Of a stretch of 14,597 bases of DNA, positions 5,790-12,646 are shown piece by piece. The DNA is from Bacillota bacterium (GTDB lineage: Bacteria > Bacillota > Clostridia > Lachnospirales > Anaerotignaceae), in assembly GCA_030526765.1 (NCBI GenBank), contig JAUNCB010000005.1, positions 1 to 14,597 on the forward strand. Reading direction: 5' to 3'. A program made the translations under genes and the position numbers. Within the stretch, counting starts at the first letter, position 1. Every line of letters begins with the position of its first letter. The notes under the pieces were generated by a model. It worked only from the letters and a program-made list of their open reading frames with translations, was not told the origin of the DNA and made no database searches.

Positions 5790-7664
5790 ATGGGCAGAAA
5801 ACTGAATGAGGAGCAGCGGCAGGCTGTGTGCCATGAGGACGGGCCTATGCTGGTGCTGGCGGGACCGGGCAGCGGAAAAACAACGGTGCTTCTGCGGCGG
5901 ATCCTTCGGCTGTTGGAGCGGGGGCTGGCAAAGCCCTCTCAGATCCTTGCGCTGACCTTTTCCAAGGCGGCGGCAGAGGAGATGAAGGAGCGTTTTCGCC
6001 GTGGCGGCGGTGCGGAGGGTGTGGTATTCGGTACCTTCCACAGTATGTTTTTCCGTATTCTGCGCAGCCGCTATGGCTGGACGACGGAGCAGGTCTTTCA
6101 GGAGGAGGAGCGCAGGAGCATACTGAAGAAAATGGTGGAGGAGGCGGGCTGGGATGTGCCCGATGTGGAGGAATATGTGAACACCTTTCTGGCGCAGCTT
6201 TCTCTGATGAACAGTGAACTGGAAAGCGTGAATGTATTTGAGCCGAAGGAGATCCCTCCCGTGGAATTCCGCAAGCTCTTCCACAGCTATGAACGATATA
6301 AGGAACGCCATGGGAAGGTGGACTTTGACGATATGCTGACAGCCTGTCATCATCTGCTGAAAACCGATGCAGAGGTAAGGGATTACTGGCAGAAACGGTA
6401 TCGTTATATTCTGGTGGATGAATTTCAGGATGTGAATAAGGCGCAGTTTTCCTGTTTGGAGATCCTTTCGGAAATCCACCGTAATCTTTTCGTGGTGGGA
6501 GATGATGATCAGAGCATTTATGCCTTTCGTGGTGCAAGACCGGATTTCCTGCTGGATTTCCAGAAGCGGTATCCCGATGCCAAAAAGGTGATACTGAATA
6601 CGAATTATCGTTCCGTGGAGCGGATCATCAGCCTTTCGGAGCGGGTGATCGCCAATAATCGGCTGCGGTTTGAAAAAAACATGCGGGGCTGCGGAGAAGA
6701 AGGAGAGAAGGTGACCTTCTTTCTGGCGGAGGATACCGGCGGCGAGGCAGACTGCATCGGTGGAAAGGTGGCAGGGCTTCTGGAGGAGGGCGTGCCTCTG
6801 ACAGAGATCGCCGTTATCTGCCGCACCAATCTGCAGTGTGGTGCCTATGCCAGAGAGCTGCATAAAAGAGGAATCCCCTACGACCTGCGGGACAGCGGCG
6901 GCAATGTATATGACCACTGGATCGCAAAGGATCTGCTGGCTTATCTGCTGCTGGCGGAAAATGAGGAATCAGACAGTGCCTTAAGGCGTATTCTGAATAA
7001 ACCGAAAAGATATATCGGCAAGGAGCTGCTGGCGGAGGCGGAGCGGATGCCCTATACCCTCCTGCGAAGCTTTTTTGCCTGCCCCTCTCTGAAGGGGTGG
7101 CAGGAGGAGCAGCTGGAAAACCTGCGGACAGACCTGGGACAGCTCAGACGCAGGGGGGCATATGAAGCTCTGCAGTATGTCAGAAGGGTCATCGGCTACG
7201 ATCAGTATCTGGAGGAATTTGCGGCATATCGCCGCACCAGCGGACAGGTGCTGCGGGAAATTGCCGATGAGGTAACGGAAACGGCAAAGGGCTGTGCCGA
7301 TGCAAGGGAGTTTCGCCAGAGGCTGGAGGAAATGAGCCTTGCCATGCAGGAGCAGACCAGACAAAGGGATCGTAAACGCAAGGGTGTTGCTCTGATGACC
7401 ATGCACAGTGCCAAGGGGCTGGAATTTCAGGCGGTTTTCCTGCCTGCTCTGGTGGAGGGCGTGGTGCCCCACGAAAAGGGGATGGAGCAGATCGAGGAGG
7501 AACGGCGGCTGTTTTATGTTGCCATGACCAGAGCAGGAGAGCGGCTTTGCCTTTCGGCAGTGCGCAGAAGATATGATAAGGAATGTAAGCCCTCCCGTTT
7601 TCTGGCGGAAATGGGACTGGATGCGGCGGTGCTTTTTGAAAAGAAAGAAGGAGAAGGAAAATGA
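5790..7664 (+). CDS. UvrD/Rep/PcrA-type superfamily 1A DNA helicase, compact form
   Basis: ATP-driven 3'-to-5' DNA translocase of superfamily 1A, acting in DNA repair or clearing of replication and recombination intermediates. All motifs are present in order: Q-motif LNEEQRQAV (5-13), Walker A AGPGSGKTT (24-32), Ia LALTFSKAAAEEM (53-65), Walker B LVDEFQD (208-214), III VVGDDDQSIYAFRGA (235-249), IV LNTNYRS (269-275), V MTMHSAKGLEFQAVFLP (536-552) and VI EERRLFYVAMTRA (570-582). At 624 aa it is about 100 residues shorter than PcrA/UvrD; it ends shortly after motif VI in a charged tail and lacks the long C-terminal extension that binds RNA polymerase in PcrA. It is thus probably an accessory paralogue and not the main PcrA. 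GGGAGG precedes the ATG at good spacing. The stop codon overlaps the next start (ATGA). Confidence 0.93.
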   Translation: MGRKLNEEQRQAVCHEDGPMLVLAGPGSGKTTVLLRRILRLLERGLAKPSQILALTFSKAAAEEMKERFRRGGGAEGVVFGTFHSMFFRILRSRYGWTTEQVFQEEERRSILKKMVEEAGWDVPDVEEYVNTFLAQLSLMNSELESVNVFEPKEIPPVEFRKLFHSYERYKERHGKVDFDDMLTACHHLLKTDAEVRDYWQKRYRYILVDEFQDVNKAQFSCLEILSEIHRNLFVVGDDDQSIYAFRGARPDFLLDFQKRYPDAKKVILNTNYRSVERIISLSERVIANNRLRFEKNMRGCGEEGEKVTFFLAEDTGGEADCIGGKVAGLLEEGVPLTEIAVICRTNLQCGAYARELHKRGIPYDLRDSGGNVYDHWIAKDLLAYLLLAENEESDSALRRILNKPKRYIGKELLAEAERMPYTLLRSFFACPSLKGWQEEQLENLRTDLGQLRRRGAYEALQYVRRVIGYDQYLEEFAAYRRTSGQVLREIADEVTETAKGCADAREFRQRLEEMSLAMQEQTRQRDRKRKGVALMTMHSAKGLEFQAVFLPALVEGVVPHEKGMEQIEEERRLFYVAMTRAGERLCLSAVRRRYDKECKPSRFLAEMGLDAAVLFEKKEGEGK

Positions 7665-7762
7665 ATAATAAAAGTATGTTTGCAAAGGTGCTTGCCATCG
7701 TTCTGGCGGCATCTCTGGTGATCAGCCTGATTGCGCCCTTTATCGGCTACGGCATTTATTAA
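7661..7762 (+). CDS. 33-aa predicted membrane microprotein, coupled to the helicase gene
   Basis: Small frame starting at the ATG of the ATGA overlap with the helicase stop, behind AAGGAGAAGGA (7650-7660). The product begins MNNKSMFAKVLAIVLAASL and continues with VISLIAPFIGYGIY: a short basic N-terminus, one hydrophobic helix of about 22 residues (8-29) and a short Gly/Tyr tail. The start-stop overlap and ribosome binding site imply translational coupling to the helicase. It resembles the 30-odd-residue single-span proteins that occur widely in Firmicutes (such as the DUF4044/Prli42 type), but no family can be fixed by eye. It could be an anchor or a stand-alone small membrane protein. Function unknown. 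Confidence 0.7.
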   Translation: MNNKSMFAKVLAIVLAASLVISLIAPFIGYGIY

Positions 7763-7811
7763 GGGGAAGGACGAAAAAGATTGTATCCTGCCGAAAAAGG
7801 GGAAACGGGGC

Positions 7812-7840
7812 TTGTAATTTGAGCGGAATTTCGTTATGAT
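7812..7840 (+). promoter_or_regulatory. Promoter of the VanW-family gene
   Basis: TTGTAA (7812-7817), 17 bases, TATGAT (7835-7840). It gives a leader of about 90 nt that contains an 8-bp hairpin (CGGGCAAA/TTTGCTCG, 7881-7888 with 7893-7900, GCAG loop) without a U-tract. Confidence 0.68.
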
Positions 7841-7938
7841 AAAAAGAGTTTTATTTTTACAGAAATCGACGCAGGGCTCGCGGGCAAAGCAGTTTGCTCG
7901 GAGGGGCGAAGGAAGAAATAAATAGAGGGGGCTGCAAA

Positions 7939-9537
7939 ATGGAACAGGAAAGAAACAGACCCAGAGAGCAGCAGAAGGAGATGCAGAGGGAAGCGCAGAA
8001 GAAAAACGGCAAAAAAGTGCTGATTGCTGTGCTTCTGTTGATCTGTGCGGCTGCAGGGGTATTTGGATACATGGAAATGGAGAAAAGAAAAGCACTGGAG
8101 CTGCTGGAACTGGATGGGATCTATCCCGGCATCACCATTGACGGAGCGGATGTTTCCGGATGCAGCAAGGCGGAGGCACTGACCCTGCTGAATGCAAAAT
8201 ATCACACAGAGCTGGAGGATACTGCGCTGACACTGACCTATGAGCAGGAAGGGGCAGAATCGAAGGCATGGGATATCTCCTTTGGGGATATCGGTGCAGG
8301 CTTTGATGTGGCACAGGCGGTGGATGAGGCCTACGGTCTGGGCAGAGAAGGCACAGAGAAGGAAAATCTTGCGGCGGCAAAGAAGCTGCTGAAGGGAACG
8401 ATCGATGTGGCTGTTCCTTATGTTTATAAAGAAGAACTGCTGGCGGCAAAGCTGCAGGAGGTGGCAGAGGCCTTTGACTGTGAAGCGGTGGACAGCCGTA
8501 TCACAACAGAAAGCGGTAAGGCAACGGTGATCCCTGAAGAAAATGGTCTGAAAATGGATCTGGAGGGAACACTGGAAGCGGCTGCGGCTGTGGCAGAAAC
8601 GGCAGAAGGCGGCGCAGTGGGTATTGTGGCGGAGGTTACAGTGCCTGCGGTGACGGCGAAGGATTTTGAAGGCATTACCGATCTGATCGGTACATATTAT
8701 ACAACCTTTAATAATAGTGACAAAAACAGAAACACCAACCTTGCGGTGGGCTGTAACTATATCAACGGCACCATCCTGAAGCCGGGCGAGGTATTCTCTG
8801 CCAATGAAGGGCTAGGCAGCCAGACATCTGCCGGCGGCTACAAGATGGCGGGGGTATACAATAACGGCAAGGTGGAGCAGGGCATGGCAGGCGGTGTCTG
8901 TCAGGTAACAACGACCCTGTATAATGCGGCGATTCTTGCGGAGCTGGAGATCGTGGAGCGGCATGCCCATTCCATGACGGTGGGCTATGTGCCTCTGGGC
9001 AGAGATGCTGCCGTTGCAGGTACCTACAAGGATCTGAAATTCAAGAATAATACGGAATACCCCGTTCTGATCGAGGCTTATGCCAGAGACGGGAAGCTGG
9101 TTATGAATATCTTCGGCCATGAGATCCATGGAGCGGACAGAAAGGTTTCCTTCGATACGGTATACGAGGCAACCATTCCCAAGCCGGAGGAAAAGATCAC
9201 CGAGGATCCCGAAAGACCTGAGGGCGAAAGAGAAGTGACCCATAAGGGCAGAACCGGAAGCAAGGTCAGCGTGTATAAGACGGTGACGGAAAACGGGACG
9301 TCCAACAGAGAATGGTTCAGCGCATCCTCCTATCGTGCCGTTGCCGATGAGGTAACGGTAGGCACGAAGCCTGTGGCAGAGGTGCCCGCTGTGGTGGTTC
9401 CGCAGCAGCCCGGATGGGTAGAGGGCTTTACAGGCGAGGGCAGCCAGCCGGATGCAGGAGCTGTGGGAGAAGCGGATCAGACAGAAGGAACCGAAATGGA
9501 AAATGTGACCGGAGAAGATTCTTTTGGGATACAGTAA
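7939..9537 (+). CDS. Membrane-anchored VanW-family protein with G5 domain
   Basis: Predicted cell-envelope protein of 532 aa with its bulk outside the cell. After a charged cytoplasmic N-terminus (1-26) there is one membrane segment (27-44), then a region resembling the putative peptidoglycan-binding domain (PF12229 type) seen in YoaR-like proteins (about 60-240). The VanW domain follows at about 252-395: FNNSDKNRNTNLA (257-269), LKPGEVFSANEGLG (280-293) and GGVCQVTTTLYNAA (318-331), with His342/His344 after it. A G5-like domain (about 405-478) and a Pro/Gly/acidic tail end the protein. VanW was named from vancomycin-resistance clusters, but its biochemical role is unknown, and lone VanW/G5 proteins are common in Clostridia; there is no vancomycin-resistance gene here. 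The ATG at 7939 is preferred over an upstream TTG (7894) because GAGGGGG (7925-7931) sits seven bases before it and the upstream alternative lies in the leader hairpin. Confidence 0.88.
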   Translation: MEQERNRPREQQKEMQREAQKKNGKKVLIAVLLLICAAAGVFGYMEMEKRKALELLELDGIYPGITIDGADVSGCSKAEALTLLNAKYHTELEDTALTLTYEQEGAESKAWDISFGDIGAGFDVAQAVDEAYGLGREGTEKENLAAAKKLLKGTIDVAVPYVYKEELLAAKLQEVAEAFDCEAVDSRITTESGKATVIPEENGLKMDLEGTLEAAAAVAETAEGGAVGIVAEVTVPAVTAKDFEGITDLIGTYYTTFNNSDKNRNTNLAVGCNYINGTILKPGEVFSANEGLGSQTSAGGYKMAGVYNNGKVEQGMAGGVCQVTTTLYNAAILAELEIVERHAHSMTVGYVPLGRDAAVAGTYKDLKFKNNTEYPVLIEAYARDGKLVMNIFGHEIHGADRKVSFDTVYEATIPKPEEKITEDPERPEGEREVTHKGRTGSKVSVYKTVTENGTSNREWFSASSYRAVADEVTVGTKPVAEVPAVVVPQQPGWVEGFTGEGSQPDAGAVGEADQTEGTEMENVTGEDSFGIQ

Positions 9538-9550
9538 CTGAAAAAGAAAC

Positions 9551-9592
9551 AGAAGCCTCTGTTGGGAGAAGATTCTCTGATGGAGGCTTTTT
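9551..9592 (+). terminator. Terminator between the VanW gene and the HypE-like operon
   Basis: AAGCCTC (9553-9559) pairs with GAGGCTT (9583-9589), with an inner GAGA/TCTC stem (9567-9570 with 9575-9578) and a run of five T's (9588-9592). It ends only 20 bases before the next start codon, leaving no room for a promoter between. Confidence 0.78.
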
Positions 9593-9612
9593 GCAAAGGA
9601 AGGATGAAAACG

Positions 9613-10605
9613 ATGTTTGAGATCGGGAAAATACCGCCGGAGATCCTGGAAAAAATCGTAATGAAGCCCATGGAGGGCAGCAGAGTGAAGCGGGAGGATG
9701 TAATTTTGCGTCCGAAAACAGGAGAGGACTGCTCTGCCATTGATCTGGGCGGCGAATACTGCGTGCTGTCCACAGACCCCATCACAGGGGCTGAGGCAGA
9801 TGTGGGCTATTTGGCTGTACAGATCAACTGCAACGATATTTACTCTGCGGGAGCAGAGCCCATGGGCATTCTGCTGACCGTGCTGCTGCCGCCGGAAAGC
9901 ACGGAGGAGCTGCTGGGGGAAATCATGACAGGGGCACTGCGGGCGGCAGAGGAGCGAAAGATAGAGATCCTTGGCGGACATACAGAGGTGACAGAGGCGG
10001 TGACAAAGCCCCTGATCTCTGCGGCTGTGATCGGGAAAACAAAAGGCAGAAAGCTCCTTGCCACAGGCAGTGCAAAGGCAGGACAGGATATCGTGATGAC
10101 CAAATGGGCAGGCACAGAGGGCACAGCCATTCTGGCAAAGGAATGGGAAGCGGGGCTCAGGGCGTACCTTTCGGCGGAGGAGCTGGAACGGGCGCAGGAT
10201 ATGAAGCAGTTCCTTTCTGTGGGAGCGGAATCGGAAATTGCCTTTGATTACGGGGCTTCGGCCATGCACGATGCCACAGAGGGCGGCATTCTGGGTGCTG
10301 TCTGGGAGGTGGCGGAATGCTCCGGTCTTGGGGTGGATGTGTTTGTGGAGCAGATCCCCGTAAAGGAAGAGACGAAAAAAATATGTGCGGCAATGCACAT
10401 TGATTATCTGCGGCTGATTTCCAGCGGCACTATGATCATCGCTGTGGATGACGGGGCAGGACTGGTGAAGAAGCTGCATGAGGCAGGCATAGAAGGGGCT
10501 GTGATCGGAAAACTGACAGAGGGCGGCAGATATATGCTGGCAGGCGGTATGCGTCTGCCTCTGGAGGAGCCCGGCAGCGATGCCCTGTATGAAGCGAAGC
10601 TTTGA
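9613..10605 (+). CDS. AIR synthase-related protein, HypE-like, lacking the C-terminal cysteine
   Basis: Member of the PurM/HypE/SelD/ThiL ATP-binding superfamily, 330 aa. Superfamily signatures: GEDCSAIDLG (37-46), the metal/ATP-site phrase STDPITG (53-59), NCNDIYSAGAEP (72-83), GGHTEVT (121-127) and the C-domain HDATEGGILGA (219-229). True HypE, which dehydrates a carbamoyl group to the cyanide ligand of [NiFe]-hydrogenase, ends in a conserved cysteine (PRIC-type end); this protein ends ...GSDALYEAKL, so it should not do that reaction, and no hyp or hydrogenase gene is nearby. Its real substrate is unknown. ATG 9613 is preferred to ATG 9604 because AAGGAAGG (9596-9603) abuts the latter but is nine bases from the former. 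It is the first gene of a unit with the aminotransferase (16-base gap) and mntP. Confidence 0.85.
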   Translation: MFEIGKIPPEILEKIVMKPMEGSRVKREDVILRPKTGEDCSAIDLGGEYCVLSTDPITGAEADVGYLAVQINCNDIYSAGAEPMGILLTVLLPPESTEELLGEIMTGALRAAEERKIEILGGHTEVTEAVTKPLISAAVIGKTKGRKLLATGSAKAGQDIVMTKWAGTEGTAILAKEWEAGLRAYLSAEELERAQDMKQFLSVGAESEIAFDYGASAMHDATEGGILGAVWEVAECSGLGVDVFVEQIPVKEETKKICAAMHIDYLRLISSGTMIIAVDDGAGLVKKLHEAGIEGAVIGKLTEGGRYMLAGGMRLPLEEPGSDALYEAKL

Positions 10606-10621
10606 GAGTGAGTGAAGTGCT

Positions 10622-11800
10622 ATGAGGAATTTTATTGCAAAAAATGTGGAACATATGGAATGGAGCGGCATCCGTAAATTTGCGGACATTGCGGCACAGG
10701 TGCCCGATGCCCTTTCCCTGTGTGTGGGCGAGCCCGATTTCAAAACACCGGAGCGGGTGCGCCGTGCGGCAATGAAGGCCATTGAAGAGGGCAAGACCAG
10801 ATATTCCATGAATATGGGTCTGCCGGAGCTGAGGGCTGCCATTGCTCATTATATGGAAAGAAGATTTTCTCTGAAATATGATCCTGCTCAGGAGATCCTG
10901 TGTACCATCGGTGCATCGGAGGCCATTGATGTGGCGCTGCGTACCATCATTGAGCCGTGGGATGAGATTCTGGTGGTGGAGCCCTCCTATGTGGCATATA
11001 AGCCTGCCATAGAGCTGGAGCATGGTGTGCCTGTGGTGGTGGAGACAAAGGCGGAAAACGGCTTCCGTCTGCAGCCGGAGGAGCTGGAGGCGGCGATCAC
11101 CTCCAAAACAAAGGCACTGATCCTGCCTTATCCCAATAACCCCACGGGGGCAATCATGGAAAAGAAGGATCTGGAAAAACTGGTGCCTGTGATCTTGAAG
11201 CATGATCTGCTGGTAATCTCCGATGAGATTTATGCAGAGCTGACCTACGGCGGAAAAAATCATGTTTCCATTGCGGAACTGGAGGGGATGCGGGAGCGTA
11301 CCATCGTGCTGAACGGCTTCGCCAAATCCTTTTCCATGACGGGCTGGCGGCTGGGCTATGCCTGCGGGCCTGCGGAGCTGATCCAGGCCATGCGGAAGGT
11401 GCATGCCTATGTAATTATGTGTGCACCTGCGGCAAGCCAGTATGGTGCCATTGAGGCACTGCGGGATGATGCACTCTGTGATGGGGACATTGCAAGGATG
11501 CGGGATGCTTATGATGAAAGAAGAAGATATCTGCTGGAGGAATTTGAACGGCTGGGGATGACCTGCTTTGCGCCGGAGGGAGCCTTTTATGTATTCCCCT
11601 CCATTGCACTGACGGGGCTTAGTTCTCAGGAATTCTGCGAACGGCTGCTTTTTGAGGGCGGCGTGGCAGTGGTGCCGGGGGATGCCTTCGGCGAAAGCGG
11701 AGAGGGCTTTGTGCGCATCTCCTATGCCTACAGCATGGATCAATTACAGGTCTGCATTGCAAAGATCGAGGAATTTCTGAAAAACAGAGGTTGTATCTGA
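10622..11800 (+). CDS. Class I/II pyridoxal-phosphate aminotransferase
   Basis: Fold-type I PLP enzyme of the aspartate-aminotransferase subgroup, 392 aa, moving an amino group between an amino acid and a 2-oxo acid in the cytoplasm. Visible active-site elements: IGASEAID (96-103, phosphate cup), PYPNNPTG (169-176), SDEIYAEL (200-207, Asp201 facing the pyridine N and Tyr204), and the Schiff-base lysine K235 in NGFAKSFSMTGWRLGY (231-246, Arg243 to phosphate). A late FVRISYAYSM carries the arginine that usually binds the substrate carboxylate. It resembles the enzymes annotated as AraT/PatA or N-acetyl-diaminopimelate aminotransferase; the substrate cannot be settled. The ribosome binding site is poor (GTGAGTGAAGTG), suggesting translation depends on the gene before it, 16 bases upstream. 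Confidence 0.93.
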   Translation: MRNFIAKNVEHMEWSGIRKFADIAAQVPDALSLCVGEPDFKTPERVRRAAMKAIEEGKTRYSMNMGLPELRAAIAHYMERRFSLKYDPAQEILCTIGASEAIDVALRTIIEPWDEILVVEPSYVAYKPAIELEHGVPVVVETKAENGFRLQPEELEAAITSKTKALILPYPNNPTGAIMEKKDLEKLVPVILKHDLLVISDEIYAELTYGGKNHVSIAELEGMRERTIVLNGFAKSFSMTGWRLGYACGPAELIQAMRKVHAYVIMCAPAASQYGAIEALRDDALCDGDIARMRDAYDERRRYLLEEFERLGMTCFAPEGAFYVFPSIALTGLSSQEFCERLLFEGGVAVVPGDAFGESGEGFVRISYAYSMDQLQVCIAKIEEFLKNRGCI

Positions 11801-11819
11801 TGTCGTTGGAGGATGTTTT

Positions 11820-12404
11820 ATGACAATAGGATTTGCCTTTTTCTGCAACTGCATACTGCTGGGGGTCGGGCTGGCGATGGATGCCTTTTCCGTATCCCTT
11901 GCCAACGGGCTGAATGAACCGTGGATGAAAAAGGGACGGATGTGTGCCATTGCGGGAGTGTTTGCCTTTTTTCAGGCACTGATGCCCATGCTGGGCTGGG
12001 TCTGTGTGCATACCATAGTCAATCTGTTCCGCTCCTTTGAACAGTGGATTCCGTGGATCGCACTGGGGCTTCTGGGCTATATCGGCGGAAAGATGCTGGC
12101 GGAAGGCATCCGTGGCGGAGAAGCGGAGGAGGAGCTGCAGGCAGTGGGCTTCTGGGGACTGATGGTGCAGGGGGTGGCAACCTCCATTGATGCCCTTTCC
12201 GTAGGCTTCACCATTGCGGACTATGAACTGTATCAGGCGATGCTGGCGGCACTGCTGATCGCAGCGGTGACCTTTGTGATCTGCTTTTTCGGTCTGCAGA
12301 TCGGCAAAAAGGCGGGTACAAGGCTGGCAGGCAAGGCAAGTATTCTTGGCGGTGTGATCCTGATCGGCATTGGTCTGGAAATCTTCCTGACGGGTGTGCT
12401 TTAG
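11820..12404 (+). CDS. mntP: Manganese efflux pump MntP
   Basis: Six-span inner-membrane exporter of Mn2+ (MntP/YebN family, LysE superfamily), 194 aa, the usual size. The two inverted-repeat halves each carry the conserved acidic motif: GLAMDAFSVSLANG (17-30, Asp21) and GVATSIDALSVGFT (118-131, Asp124), residues needed for transport in the family. GGAGG (11808-11812) lies seven bases before the ATG. The gene follows the aminotransferase by 19 bases, so it has no private riboswitch; the Mn-sensing yybP-ykoY element often found before mntP is absent here. No terminator follows directly; transcripts would run into the hairpin at 12564-12600. Confidence 0.94.
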   Translation: MTIGFAFFCNCILLGVGLAMDAFSVSLANGLNEPWMKKGRMCAIAGVFAFFQALMPMLGWVCVHTIVNLFRSFEQWIPWIALGLLGYIGGKMLAEGIRGGEAEEELQAVGFWGLMVQGVATSIDALSVGFTIADYELYQAMLAALLIAAVTFVICFFGLQIGKKAGTRLAGKASILGGVILIGIGLEIFLTGVL

Positions 12405-12434
12405 ATCGTTTACAATTTCTTAACACTTTGTCTA

Positions 12435-12463
12435 TTGACGGATGGGCGCTTTTATGGCAGAAT
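12435..12463 (+). promoter_or_regulatory. Candidate promoter of the CNNM-family transporter gene
   Basis: TTGACG (12435-12440), 17 bases, CAGAAT (12458-12463). The -35 matches 5/6 and the -10 matches 4/6. It lies upstream of the leader hairpin, and no comparable promoter is visible between that hairpin and the gene, which implies that transcription must pass the hairpin. Confidence 0.55.
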
Positions 12464-12469
12464 ACCATT

Positions 12470-12646
12470 CATATCAGACCAAAGGAGTGTGAAAAACGGC
12501 ATGGACGACAGTATCGCCCGAAGTATTCTTACAATTACATATGCCGATGAAACATAGAAGCAGAGGTATGCTCCGCCCTTGGGTCGGGGTATGCCTTTTT
12601 GTGTTTGTAAAGCAGGAAGAAAAAAGAGAAAAGGAAGGAAAGAAAA
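12470..12646 (+). promoter_or_regulatory. Leader of the CNNM-family gene with small ORF and terminator: possible attenuator
   Basis: A predicted leader of about 177 nt. It holds AAAGGAG (12481-12487), then after 13 bases a small frame at 12501-12557 (MDDSIARSILTITYADET), and seven bases past its stop the terminator at 12564-12600. CGGCAT (12497-12502) can pair with ATGCCG (12541-12546) upstream of the terminator; GGCAT in the same place could alternatively pair with ATGCC in the terminator's descending arm, a layout that would allow a choice of structures. It does not match the yybP-ykoY, M-box, NiCo or fluoride riboswitch consensus as far as can be judged by eye. Whether the small frame is translated, and what signal is sensed, are unknown. 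Confidence 0.45.
12564..12600 (+). terminator. Rho-independent terminator in the leader of the CNNM-family gene
   Basis: A long stem: 12564-12575 pairs with 12585-12596 (three G-U pairs), then after a one-base bulge CC pairs with GG around a CTTG loop, ending in TTTTT (12596-12600). It can end transcripts from the mntP unit and also block the CNNM gene's own transcript. Confidence 0.83.

Noticed and set aside
7939..9537. Vancomycin-resistance locus suggested by the VanW domain
   Set aside because: No vanA/B ligase, vanH, vanX or VanR/S genes are present; lone VanW/G5 proteins are common in Clostridia.
8812..10842. A 676-codon minus-strand frame spanning parts of three plus-strand genes
   Set aside because: It crosses the VanW gene, a terminator and the HypE-like gene, all well supported on the plus strand; its composition is nonsensical and no start signal is seen.
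12470..12600. A Mn2+ (yybP-ykoY), M-box, NiCo or fluoride riboswitch upstream of the metal transporter
   Set aside because: The conserved core strings of these classes could not be found by eye; only an unnamed leader is claimed.
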